From positions 3,513,276 through 3,577,275 of the forward strand of contig NZ_AQUI01000002.1 in NCBI RefSeq assembly GCF_000371785.1: a DNA stretch of 64,000 nucleotides, given 5' to 3'. The position numbers and the translations under genes were made by a program. This document shows, one piece after another, positions 46,075-54,174 of this stretch (positions are counted from its first letter, which is position 1; each line of letters opens with the position of its first letter). The stretch is from Actinopolyspora halophila DSM 43834 (GTDB lineage Bacteria; Actinomycetota; Actinomycetes; Mycobacteriales; Pseudonocardiaceae). Below the pieces are notes generated by a model. That model searched no databases. It was given only the letters and a program-made list of their open reading frames with translations, and was not told where the DNA came from.

Positions 46075-47769
46075 ATGATCGGACATGTCGGCCCCATCAG
46101 CGGTATTGCGTCACACTCGGATCGACTCATTGCGACCGCAGGCTACGACAACCAGGTCATCCTATGGGATCAGCGAACTCGCACCGCAATGGCTCGTGTC
46201 ATGCACGATCACCTGGCCAACCAGTGCGCATTCAGCCCAGCCGGCGACCTGCTGGTGACTTCGTCAAGCGACTACACCGCGCGGCTGTGGTCGGTGCCCG
46301 ACCTCTCGCTGGTTACCGTGCTCGGTGATCACACGGATGACGTGGAAATGTCCGTGTTTCACCCAGATCGCCCACTGGTCGCGACTGCTTCACGAGACCA
46401 CCAGGTCCGGGTATTCGAAACCAACGGCAAGCTTAGACATCGCTTCACCGGTCACACTGCCGACGTCATCTCTGTCGAGTGGGCCTCCGGAGGCGACGAA
46501 CTGATCACCTCCAGCGACGACGGCACGGTCAAGCGTTGGTCATTGCTCACCGAGAAGCTCGTCGAGGACATCGATCTCGGCGGCGCGGAGACCGACACGG
46601 TCGTCATCGATTCGGACGGCACCCTTTACGCCGGCAACGACCTCGGCCAGATTATCGTTATCAGCGCAGCGGAGACATCTCGCATCGCCGCCCATGACGC
46701 CGGAATCAAAAGACTGGTCCTTTCGTCGGAGCGGGGACTCCTGGTGAGTTTGAGTTACGACCGGGCCTTGCGACTCTGGGATGTCTCCGAGACCCGTCCG
46801 CAGCCCCTACTTCACACCACCTTTCCCGACGATGTGTGGCCTCGTTCCTGCGCGTTCGCCGCAGGCTCGACATTGGTGTGCGGCACCTTCGGTCGTGTGT
46901 ACCGTACCTTCGACTACGACCGGGGACATTGGAGAGAAGAGCCAGTGCCCATAACCCACGGCGTGAACGCCGCCACCGAGCATGACAGTGCGGTACTTTC
47001 CATCGGCGACGCCGGAGAGCTCCGGAGAGACGGAACGCCCATCGCTGGCATGGACAGTTTGTGCAACTTCCTCACGCCTGTTCCAGGTACCAGCCTGGTG
47101 CTCACCGGAGGACAGCTTGGAACGGTGTTCGACGCCTTAACCGAGCGTGTGCTGTACCAACACCACTCACCCGTGAACTGCGCGGTAGCCTACGACGTGG
47201 ACGGTGACACTCACGTCGTCATCGGTGCCTACACCGGCGAAGGCATCATCATAAGGATCGGCACGGACAGCACGACGGTACACGTCTGTGACGTTCCACT
47301 GCACGAAAACGCAGTCAAAGGCATTGCCGTCCAGGACGGTGTCATATTCTCGGTGAGTGCGGATCAGGGTGCAGCCTGGCACGACGCACGGACCCTTCAC
47401 GAGCTGCACCGAGTCAACGACGCTCACGACCGAATAGCCAATGCCTGTGTCGGAGTGGGATCGGGCTGGTTCGCCAGCGTCGGTCGTGATCGAGTCCTGC
47501 GACTCTGGGACCCTTCCTACAAGGACCACCCTGAGCCAACCCCACTGTCGCACTCGGTCAAGTGCGTCGCTGCCGACGAGAGGGGCACCGTCGTCGCTGT
47601 GGGCACTTACGACGGACACGTGGCCTTCTACGATCGGAGCGAGAAGCGGTGGACGCAAGTCGTGCGTCCCAGTGCATCCGGCATCTCTTCAATCACCCGG
47701 TCCGCCGACGGAGGCTTCGTCGCCAGCTCCTACGACGGCCTGGTGCACCGCATCGAGGTGACCCCATGA
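46075..47769 (+). CDS. WD40-repeat protein (ToxC-like)
   Basis: The 564-residue protein has canonical WD40 repeats: GPISGIASHSDRLIATAGYDNQVILWDQRTRTA, FSPAGDLLVTSSSDYTARLWSVPDLSLVTVLGDHTDDV, VATASRDHQVRVFE and LITSSDDGTVKRWSL, then weaker blades and RVLRLWDP near the C-terminus. It probably folds as two propellers. ToxC of Burkholderia toxoflavin operons is also a WD-repeat protein of unknown activity. The ATG follows GGGAAGGAC, 27 bp after the cyclohydrolase stop, and the gene's end overlaps the ToxD-like start (ATGA). The order cyclohydrolase-WD40-FGE-like matches toxBCD. Confidence 0.85.
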   Translation: MIGHVGPISGIASHSDRLIATAGYDNQVILWDQRTRTAMARVMHDHLANQCAFSPAGDLLVTSSSDYTARLWSVPDLSLVTVLGDHTDDVEMSVFHPDRPLVATASRDHQVRVFETNGKLRHRFTGHTADVISVEWASGGDELITSSDDGTVKRWSLLTEKLVEDIDLGGAETDTVVIDSDGTLYAGNDLGQIIVISAAETSRIAAHDAGIKRLVLSSERGLLVSLSYDRALRLWDVSETRPQPLLHTTFPDDVWPRSCAFAAGSTLVCGTFGRVYRTFDYDRGHWREEPVPITHGVNAATEHDSAVLSIGDAGELRRDGTPIAGMDSLCNFLTPVPGTSLVLTGGQLGTVFDALTERVLYQHHSPVNCAVAYDVDGDTHVVIGAYTGEGIIIRIGTDSTTVHVCDVPLHENAVKGIAVQDGVIFSVSADQGAAWHDARTLHELHRVNDAHDRIANACVGVGSGWFASVGRDRVLRLWDPSYKDHPEPTPLSHSVKCVAADERGTVVAVGTYDGHVAFYDRSEKRWTQVVRPSASGISSITRSADGGFVASSYDGLVHRIEVTP

Positions 47770-48761
47770 CAACATCACCCCGGTCACTGGCAGGCCAAGA
47801 TCTACACACGCTTGACGACCGGACCGCTATGAGGCTGCCTCCCCATTTCACCGATCGGTACGACCCCGCTGCGCTCACGCGTCACACCTCCGATCTAGCC
47901 GCTCGAACTCTCGACCACCTGTTGGCCGTCATGGACGACCAGGGATCACCGGTCGAACGACGGTGGAGCGCAGGATCCCTGCTCGCACTGCGCGGCGACC
48001 CTCGCATCGATCCCTTCCGTCCTGAGATGGTAGAGATTCCGGCCACCACGACCACCGTGGGGCTACCTGCGCACTCGGTACAGGCCGTCACCGACCACTG
48101 GGCTGAGGTGGGTGTCCGGGAAGAGTGGATTCTCAAGGAGTGCCCGGCCCATCCCGTGTCCTTGGGCCACTTCCGTGTCATGCGGTACCCGGTGACCAAT
48201 GCGGAGTACCGGGAGTTTCTACTCGAGACCGGTCACACGGCCCTGCCCTCCTCCTGGAGGTTCGGAGCATTCCCCACGAAAAACGCCAACCACCCAGTGT
48301 GGACGGTACGCGCCGAAGACGCCGAGGCCTATGCGGAATGGTTGGCCAACCGGACGGGGCGGGTATTCCGGCTCCCCACGGAAGCTGAGTGGGAGCATAC
48401 AGCCCACGGCGGCACTAGTCAGGAGTACCCATGGGGTGACACCTTCGACCCCACAGCCACGAATACCGCGGAAGCCGGTCCCTTGGATACGACTCCGATC
48501 GGCATGTACCCGCAGGGGCGCAGTCCCCTTGGCATCGACGATCTTGGGGGAAACGTCGAGGAACACGTCGCCGGAGAATACGCAGCCTACCCCGGCGGGC
48601 AGACAGTGGACGACGACCTCAGCACGCAGTCCAGGCATTACCGCATGACTCGCGGCGGAGCCTTTACCCGGTTCGGCGACCTCACCCGGTGTCGTCGACG
48701 CCACGGGTGGTTCGACCGCGAAATCTATCCAGTAGGTTTCCGGCTCGCGGAGACACCATGA
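47766..48761 (+). CDS. Formylglycine-generating-enzyme (SUMF1)-like protein (ToxD-like)
   Basis: I use the ATG at 47766 that overlaps the WD40 stop. The 331-residue protein has a helical N-terminal part (about 110 residues) followed by an FGE-sulfatase domain: HPVSLGHFRVMRYPVTNAEYREFLLETGH, NHPVWTVRAEDAEAYAEWLANRTGRVFRLPTEAEWEHTAHGG, YPWGDTFDPTATNTAE, GIDDLGGNVEEHVAGEY and MTRGGAFTRFGDLTRCRRRHGWF. Family members include FGE and the EgtB/OvoA sulfoxide synthases. The two active-site cysteines of true FGE are not evident, so a different chemistry is expected. The toxoflavin ToxD protein belongs to the same superfamily. Confidence 0.85.
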   Translation: MTTSPRSLAGQDLHTLDDRTAMRLPPHFTDRYDPAALTRHTSDLAARTLDHLLAVMDDQGSPVERRWSAGSLLALRGDPRIDPFRPEMVEIPATTTTVGLPAHSVQAVTDHWAEVGVREEWILKECPAHPVSLGHFRVMRYPVTNAEYREFLLETGHTALPSSWRFGAFPTKNANHPVWTVRAEDAEAYAEWLANRTGRVFRLPTEAEWEHTAHGGTSQEYPWGDTFDPTATNTAEAGPLDTTPIGMYPQGRSPLGIDDLGGNVEEHVAGEYAAYPGGQTVDDDLSTQSRHYRMTRGGAFTRFGDLTRCRRRHGWFDREIYPVGFRLAETP

Positions 48762-49495
48762 CCCACAGCGACGACACTCAGACTGCCTACAACGTCATCG
48801 GCGGGCACTACCAGAACGTCAAGGACCTACCGTGCGCGGTCGTGGAAACAGCCTCCGTGCATACGGCACTCGGCTCTGTTCAAGGAATGCATGTGCTCGA
48901 CCTTGCGTGCGGCACCGGCTTCTACGCCCGTCAGGCAGCTCGCGACGGCGCCGCTACGGTCCTGGGTGTGGACATGTCGAGCTCCATGATCGACACCGCT
49001 CGCGATGAGGAACGTCGCGAACCGCTAAGCGTGACCTACGAGGTGGCCGACGTCCGCGAAGCGATTCGGTTCGGAAGTTTCAATATCATTCTCGCGGCCT
49101 GGCTGCTCAATTACACCGACGAACTGTCAGAGATGACCGCGATGTTCACAACCGTCGCCGACAACCTCGCCCCTGGTGGCCTCTTCGTCGGCGTCACCCA
49201 GAATCCATGGTTCGACTTTCATGGTGCTGACCCGTCTCCGTACGGTTGGAGCTTCGTACCCGGCGAAATCGCCGAACACGGCACACGCGTGCGGGCCACC
49301 GCCCATATCGACCCGCCCATCGGCTTTTCCACCTGGTTTCCGAATGCCGAATCGTACACCACTGCCGCTTGGCGAGCCGGGCTAGAAGCGCCGCGATGGG
49401 AACCCCTGGTTGTGCCCCCTGGCGAGTTCTGGAACGGCCTGCGTTCCAACCCGTGTCTTGCGGTACTTTGCCTACGGAAGGAAGCCGTACGGTAG
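48758..49495 (+). CDS. SAM-dependent methyltransferase (ToxA-like)
   Basis: The 245-residue class I methyltransferase starts at an ATG overlapping the ToxD-like stop. MHVLDLACGTGFYARQAARDGAATVLGVDMSSSMIDTAR near residue 43 is the SAM-binding loop, and FNIILAAWLLNYTDELSEM is motif IV-like. It closely fits the ToxA type, which in Burkholderia N-methylates the azapteridine precursor twice in the last steps of toxoflavin synthesis. Here it is the last gene of the cluster, with no RibD-like deaminase (ToxE) behind it. It could produce reumycin-, fervenulin- or toxoflavin-like methylation patterns. Confidence 0.87.
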   Translation: MTHSDDTQTAYNVIGGHYQNVKDLPCAVVETASVHTALGSVQGMHVLDLACGTGFYARQAARDGAATVLGVDMSSSMIDTARDEERREPLSVTYEVADVREAIRFGSFNIILAAWLLNYTDELSEMTAMFTTVADNLAPGGLFVGVTQNPWFDFHGADPSPYGWSFVPGEIAEHGTRVRATAHIDPPIGFSTWFPNAESYTTAAWRAGLEAPRWEPLVVPPGEFWNGLRSNPCLAVLCLRKEAVR

Positions 49496-49935
49496 AGACA
49501 CGAGACGCTGCTGAAGAAGCCTCCTCGTCGTCAGGTTCCCCACCCCACATCCGCGGTCACGAGAGCGAAACATCTCCAGGGGAAGTCGCCCGCGCCAGCT
49601 GTCACGTGGTGCGTCCATTCGCCTGAGCAGTACTGGCAGCTGCATGACCTGCTGAGCCTGAAGGACCGTGCAGCGTCGGCACCACCAACGACATCGTCCA
49701 CACAGCCCGCGCCGCCCGACGCACCACGGCTCGTCGCACGATACCCGGACACAGACGAGGCCACCGCGGGGACCCACCGACTCAGACACACGCCTCCCCA
49801 GATCACCACCGGGAGAGCACGAGACGCAACAAGCACCGACGCGCCGCACCGCGCCGGTTTCAGCAACACCGAAAAAAGAACACTGACGCTGTGGGAAGGC
49901 TCCCACACCAGTGGGCCGGAGGGGCGAGCTGCGCG
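49496..49935. other. Gap without a supported gene
   Basis: About 440 bp follow the methyltransferase. Long minus-strand frames cover part of it, but their Cys/Arg/Trp-heavy translations look like shadow frames. Near the right edge lies a hairpin (49890-49907). Confidence 0.35.
49890..49907 (-). terminator. Hairpin TGTGGGA-N4-TCCCACA with T-rich tail on the minus strand
   Basis: A perfect 7-bp stem lies just past the end of the minus-strand small ORFs; on that strand it is followed by GCGTCAGTGTTCTTTTTTC, as in an intrinsic terminator. A close relative of the same 40-bp sequence is found at 51792-51809. Confidence 0.55.
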
Positions 49936-50166
49936 CTATCCACCCGGGTCACACTTCCGGAGCCCGAACAGCGGCGCGACCAGGCGGCCGTCGGTGTTGA
50001 TCGAGGTGGTGACGACTGGCGCGGACGGGGAGAGCGCGGGCGAGTCCGCTTCGCCCCTCACCCTGCCACTCGTCCCGAGCTGCTCACCGGGGCCGGAGCA
50101 GAACAGCGCTTCAGATCCATTCCCGAGTCCGTACCAGCACCAGGAGAGGGGCCTGGGCTCAGACAT
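49936..50166 (-). CDS. Small hypothetical ORF, second of a pair
   Basis: This 76-codon frame starts at an ATG that overlaps the stop of the preceding minus-strand ORF and ends 29 bp before a terminator-like hairpin. The context suggests translation, but the product (PRPLSWCWYGLGNGSEALFC ... APLFGLRKCDPGG) has no recognisable domain and is rich in Gly, Ser and Pro. It may be a decayed gene end. Confidence 0.3.
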   Translation of the reverse strand: MSEPRPLSWCWYGLGNGSEALFCSGPGEQLGTSGRVRGEADSPALSPSAPVVTTSINTDGRLVAPLFGLRKCDPGG

Positions 50167-50437
50167 CCTGCGCGGGGTTGCCGACCAGCCGGTCGAGCCG
50201 ATCGACCAGGTCGCTCCTCCCGGCCTCGGGGGCCAAAGCGCGCAACCTGCTCTCGTCGAGGCCGGGAAACTCCAGCTGATCCCCGATCACGCGCAACTCG
50301 TCCGCACGGTCCTGCGGTTTGTACCGGAACCGGTCCAACTGGGATTCGACACGCTCCAGCAGAGCACGTCGCCGCACCTCCTGGTCCTGGCACCACATCC
50401 GCACCACGACGGTGCGGAGGTCGACGAACGAGCCCAC
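50159..50437 (-). CDS. Small hypothetical protein
   Basis: The 92-residue product (VDLRTVVVRMWCQDQEVRRRALLERVESQLDRFRYKPQDRADELRVIGDQLEFPGLDESRLRALAP...) looks like a compact, charged helical domain with good actinomycete codon use. I recognise no family. It overlaps a downstream small ORF on the same strand. The upstream side lacks a clear promoter or ribosome site, so it may be the tail of a longer, truncated gene. Confidence 0.45.
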   Translation of the reverse strand: MGSFVDLRTVVVRMWCQDQEVRRRALLERVESQLDRFRYKPQDRADELRVIGDQLEFPGLDESRLRALAPEAGRSDLVDRLDRLVGNPAQDV

Positions 50438-50896
50438 GTCCCTGATGCCGCGCGACCCGAACCGTGTTATACCGCGAACCGGTCGGATGGGCGTTCACAG
50501 CGGCGGTAGCGACAGGTACCAGGGACCACTGTCATATTGGAATAATTCCAATCTTGACTTTGACAAATTGTTGAGGTCCCTGCTCATGTCTCAGCCGAAC
50601 GGCAAGACGAAGAGCGGCGGTATACGTGTTTCTTGACGCGTGAGTGCTGTCGGTTTCAGACTGTCTCCTACTCAGTGAAAATTAAATTTCATTATACGAA
50701 ATAGCGCTTGTCGCCCGGAGAGAGGACCTCGTCATGTCGCGCGCTTGGCTCGCCGGCAGGCCAAGCGGGCGGGTGTTGGGGCGCGTATCCGTCTCGGGTG
50801 GACGTCTCGAACCAGGAAGGGTGAGCTGTGCACAAGGAACAAGATTCCTCGATCACAGTATCGGGAAAGCCGAAACGATCGTTTCGGGTTTCACGA
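50438..50896. other. Gap without a supported gene
   Basis: About 460 bp before the IS5-type element. A notably AT-rich part (50670-50705, AAAATTAAATTTCATTATACG) could be a promoter region for an ORF starting at 50734, but the frames there run into the IS and show no domain. The gene downstream was probably destroyed by the insertion. Confidence 0.35.
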
Positions 50897-51787
50897 GGGC
50901 TATTCAGAATTCCTGAATCTATCGAGTGCGATGACGACGTTGATGGTTCGCGGAAAGGTCTCTTTGGGGCGTCGGTAGTCGGTGAACAGGATACGCCAGG
51001 TTTTGAAATTAGCGATGGCGCGTTCGACGACGGAGCGAATGTGGTTGATTTGCTCGTTGAATTCTTTTTCCCAGTCGAGGAGGTCGCGGTGTGCGGGTTT
51101 TTTGGTGGGGGGTGAGCATGCCGAGACCGACGTATCCTTTATCGCCGAGGAGGTTGCCTGGTCGAATATGTTCGAGGATTCCGGAGGCGCGAAGTGCTTC
51201 GGCGTCATGGGTTTTACCGTCGGCGGGTGTCGACACGTAGCGGCGTCGGCCGTCCAGGTGGCTCACGAGCTGGACAGTCAGGCCGGTGGTGCGGTGCTTG
51301 CCGGAGTACAGCTCCGGGCTGTGTTCCCAGGACCAGCAGGGCAACAAGGTGCCGTCGACGACGAACGTTTCCCCGGTGGCCAGCTCGTCCAGCGTGGGCA
51401 GATAGTCGGCCAACACCCGTTCCAGGATCGGTGTCAGCGTGCTGATCCGGCGGCTGATCGTGGGCTGCGACGTTTCCAGGAGCTCGGCGATAACGTTCTT
51501 CGACCCAGTTCCGCCGCAGATACCACAACACCGCAACGACACTTTTGAACAAACCTACCCCGGCGGGACGTCCACATTTCTTGGTGCCAGTGTCGAGGTG
51601 GTAGTGTACCTGAGCGACAAGGTCGGTCAGTTGCTCCCGCGTGAAACCTGTTGTATGATACATGATGGCAGCTTCGCTTGCAGGGAATAGTTCTCTTGGT
51701 CGAGTCAATTATCCCACAAGCGAGCTGCCCTTTATTCTGATGAGGGTCAGCACGGCACGCGGAAACTAACACCCTTTTGAATAACCC
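50897..51787 (-). mobile_element. IS5-superfamily element, 891 bp
   Basis: The ends GGGCTATTCAGAA (50897-50909) and TTTTGAATAACCC (51775-51787) are imperfect inverted repeats. The single minus-strand transposase is frameshifted. No target duplication was recognised. Confidence 0.7.
50900..51708 (-). pseudogene. IS5-superfamily (DDE_Tnp_4 type) transposase, frameshifted
   Basis: Three frames carry the protein. The N-terminus (51708 down) reads YHTTGFTREQLTDLVAQVHYH and ends at GLFKSVVAVLWYLRRN. The next frame has the helix-turn-helix NVIAELLETSQPTISRRISTLTPILERVL and the catalytic part TFVVDGTLLPCWSWEHSPELYSGKHRTTGLTVQLV with GNLLGDKGYVGLGM. The last frame gives EKEFNEQINHIRSVVERAIANFKTWRILFTDYRRP. 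Shifts occur near 51530 and 51110. Some IS5 relatives use programmed frameshifting, but two shifts make decay or read errors more likely. Confidence 0.8.
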
Positions 51788-51791
51788 ACAC

Positions 51792-51809
51792 TGTGGGAGG
51801 GATCCCACA
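51792..51809. terminator. Second copy of the TGTGGGA-N4-TCCCACA hairpin
   Basis: The stem is the same as at 49890, and the right-hand flank (CCACACCA, then GGAGGGG) is also shared. It lies 5 bp outside the IS right end, so the IS inserted next to it. A perfect palindrome GGGGAAATTTCCCC follows at 51846-51859. The gap to the recombinase gene (to 52032) has no supported gene. Confidence 0.4.
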
Positions 51810-52032
51810 CCACGGTGTCGGAGGGGGGACTTGACCCCTCCATCCGGGGAAATTTCCCCACCTTGGGGAAATCATACCGAGATCGTAACAGATCACCGGC
51901 CTGGCGCACACGAGGAACACCGCTTCCGAAGTCGAACGCTGTGTGCTCGCACGTCGACACCGTCAGCTCAGCGCCAGAGGTGTCCGCTGTGGAAAATCCG
52001 CTGCCGTGGCGGAATCCTGCGAAGATCTCGGA

Positions 52033-53085
52033 TCATTGCCGGGATTCGGCCAGCGGATGCTCCTCGCCGGTGAGTGCCGCCAAGGCGGTGGCGATATCGG
52101 CGAGATCGGCACGAATATACGTGGTGGTGGCACTGGCGTGACTGGTATCGGTGTGCCCGGCCCAGGCACGAGCGGTGGCGTAACCGAAGTGGCGCTCCAC
52201 CCACGTCAGCGTGGTGTGCCGCAGCCAGTGGGTACTGATCTGCTGGGTGGCCACCCACGGCAGATGTTGCCCCAGCCGGTGCCACAGGTGGTCGTAGCGC
52301 CGTCGCGTCAACGGTTTTCCCGAGCGGTACCGCAGCAGAGCATCACCGGAAGCCTCGGCATCGCGCTGCTCGGCGTGCTCCCGCAGATGCCGCATCAGCG
52401 TCGGCGAGACCGGCTGCCAACGCACCGCATCGTTCTTCTCCCGCAGCAGGACCACACACTGATCCGGATCCAGGTCGGCCGAGGTCAGTGCCAGCGCCCC
52501 TCCCCTGCGGCAAGCGGTTTCGGTGTGCAACCGCAGCAACAGCGTGTCCAGCATCGGATCGTTGCCGGTCTGACCGGTCACCCGGTTGATCGCGGCCATG
52601 CTCTCGTCCGACAACCCCCGCCGCGTACTCGGCAACCGCCGGGGCTTTCGCACCCGCAGGGCCGGGTTGTCCGCCTCGTCGAGCAACCCGTCGGCCACCG
52701 CGTGACTGTAAATGCAGCGCAACGCCGCGATCAGATGCTCCACCGCACAACGACCGCCACGGGTATTGCGCCGGTGCACGACCTGGCCGCGAACGTGCTC
52801 GGCGAGCCGACGAACCTCCGAAGGAGTGGGCTCATCCAGTCGACGCTCTCCCCACTCGCGCACGACCCGATTCCAATACGACCGATACGCCCGACAGGTC
52901 CCCACCGACACCGCCTCGGCCACCCGCGGGACGTACTCGGCGAACACAGGCACCGTCTCCCGCTGACCTCGTGCGTTGACGAGCTCCTCCGGAGAAACGC
53001 CCATCCGGGTCAGCACCAGCCGCGCTGCCTGAACATCAGCCGCCCGCCCACCGGCGCCCGAGCTGCGGGCATCGCACGAACTCAC
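52033..53085 (-). CDS. Tyrosine recombinase/integrase
   Basis: The 350-residue protein has an N-terminal SAM-like DNA-binding region (VGTCRAYRSYWNRVVREWGERRLDEPTPSEVRRLAEHV) and a C-terminal catalytic domain. The catalytic residues are visible: arginine in LHTETACRRGGALAL, the HxxR box in STHWLRHTTLTW, and the tyrosine nucleophile in SHASATTTYIRADL. It lies downstream of, and overlaps by 4 bp (ATGA), an AbrB-like gene. The pair could be a domesticated or mobile-element recombinase module. No attachment-site repeats or tRNA were recognised nearby. Confidence 0.88.
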   Translation of the reverse strand: MSSCDARSSGAGGRAADVQAARLVLTRMGVSPEELVNARGQRETVPVFAEYVPRVAEAVSVGTCRAYRSYWNRVVREWGERRLDEPTPSEVRRLAEHVRGQVVHRRNTRGGRCAVEHLIAALRCIYSHAVADGLLDEADNPALRVRKPRRLPSTRRGLSDESMAAINRVTGQTGNDPMLDTLLLRLHTETACRRGGALALTSADLDPDQCVVLLREKNDAVRWQPVSPTLMRHLREHAEQRDAEASGDALLRYRSGKPLTRRRYDHLWHRLGQHLPWVATQQISTHWLRHTTLTWVERHFGYATARAWAGHTDTSHASATTTYIRADLADIATALAALTGEEHPLAESRQ

Positions 53086-53549
53086 AACGCCTCCCCCGAC
53101 TCCTGACCGTTGCAGGCGGCATGATGCTGCGCGAGCATCGCCTCCACCGTCGACATCGTGTGTACGAGGAGCACCCCGTACTCGGCTGAGCCCGCCAACA
53201 ACACACGATCTCCGGGACGAATCGCGCAGCGCTCACGCAGCAAGCTCGGAATCGGCACTCTCCCCCGTTCGGCAACCGCGAGCTCACCGTCCACACAGCT
53301 CCGCACGATCACCGCGTTCCGCGAACACCACACCCGAACACGGTCGCCCGTTCGCCAGCCCAAAGCCCGCAGCACACCACGTTCACTCACCCGGCCACTC
53401 GCATCAACGGCCGCGATCCCGTAGGTCATCGAGGCCGTACCGGTCGACGACAACGCCGCCACCGGAAGCCGCGGGACCCGACCACCAATCGGTCTTCTCA
53501 CCGGAACGAGGCCCTCGACAACACACTCCGCTCGGGATTTCGACGACAC
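53082..53549 (-). CDS. AbrB/MazE/SpoVT-like DNA-binding protein
   Basis: The 155-residue protein contains two swapped-hairpin-like halves: IAAVDASGRVSERGVLRALGWRTGDRVRVWCSRNAVIVRS near residue 44 and LAVAERGRVPIPSLLRERCAIRPGDRVLLAGSAEYGVLLV near residue 89. The second is the better match to the AbrB/SpoVT fold. After it comes a helical tail (VEAMLAQHHAAC). Its stop overlaps the recombinase start, so the two are co-translated. It may regulate the recombinase or act as an accessory DNA-binding factor. No toxin gene is adjacent, which argues against a plain antitoxin. Confidence 0.78.
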   Translation of the reverse strand: MSSKSRAECVVEGLVPVRRPIGGRVPRLPVAALSSTGTASMTYGIAAVDASGRVSERGVLRALGWRTGDRVRVWCSRNAVIVRSCVDGELAVAERGRVPIPSLLRERCAIRPGDRVLLAGSAEYGVLLVHTMSTVEAMLAQHHAACNGQESGEAL

Positions 53550-54174
53550 GACATCCCCCTCCGCAGCACACTCGCTATCGCGTCCCCTGTGGGGTCACCA
53601 TGTCCGCGACGGGACCAACCACGCGCCGAGCGAGCGTGCCACACGCTCTGCGGCCACGTCCGATTTTGCTCCGGAGACCATCTTCAATTCCGCGGATCGT
53701 CTCCGAGGCTCACTAGGATCGGCTCGATCCGCTCTGCCGGTGCGCTGCCAGCAGGACAGGCCCGAAGCCGTTGTTGCTCGCTCGAGAGCATAAGGAGGTC
53801 GTTCGTGTGCTCCACCGGCCTCCGGAGAGATGAGCTGTGCAGAAGCTGGGTAAGGGGCAGCTCGGTAACCGTTCCCTTCGCGGTCAAGCGAGGCACAACC
53901 GGATCGAAGTATCACCTGCTCTGCAACGACGTCAGAGCTTTCCTTGACAAGGATTCTTATCAACGACGCTCGTCCGGTCCGGCCACGAGACCGCGTAGCA
54001 ACCAGAGTTCACACGCTGCTCGAGACCAGCACCACCATGCGGCTACACGAACTACGCCTTCGCTGGCAGACTGATCGTCGATGCCCCTACCCGCGCCTTC
54101 CGACGTCGCGACAAGCAAGCACCCCACAAGGCCACAAAACGGTAACCTCATCTGATTTTCCCAGCACAAAAAGG
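53550..54174. other. Gap with a transposase scrap, ending in the CRISPR leader
   Basis: About 625 bp. Near 53870-53935 one plus-strand frame reads VPFAVKRGTTGSKYHLLCNDVRAFL, which resembles the middle of an IS5-type transposase (the TGSKHHL motif), so a fragment of an old IS is likely. No other gene is supported. The last 45 bases before the first repeat are AT-rich (CCTCATCTGATTTTCCCAGC), fitting a short leader. Confidence 0.35.

Noticed and set aside
51943-53106. Plus-strand open frame of 387 codons opposite the tyrosine recombinase
   Set aside because: The minus strand carries all the recombinase catalytic residues; the plus translation is a Gln/Arg/Pro-rich shadow.
53082-53549. AbrB-like protein as the antitoxin of a toxin-antitoxin pair
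   Set aside because: The only coupled gene is a full-length tyrosine recombinase; no small toxin-like ORF is adjacent.
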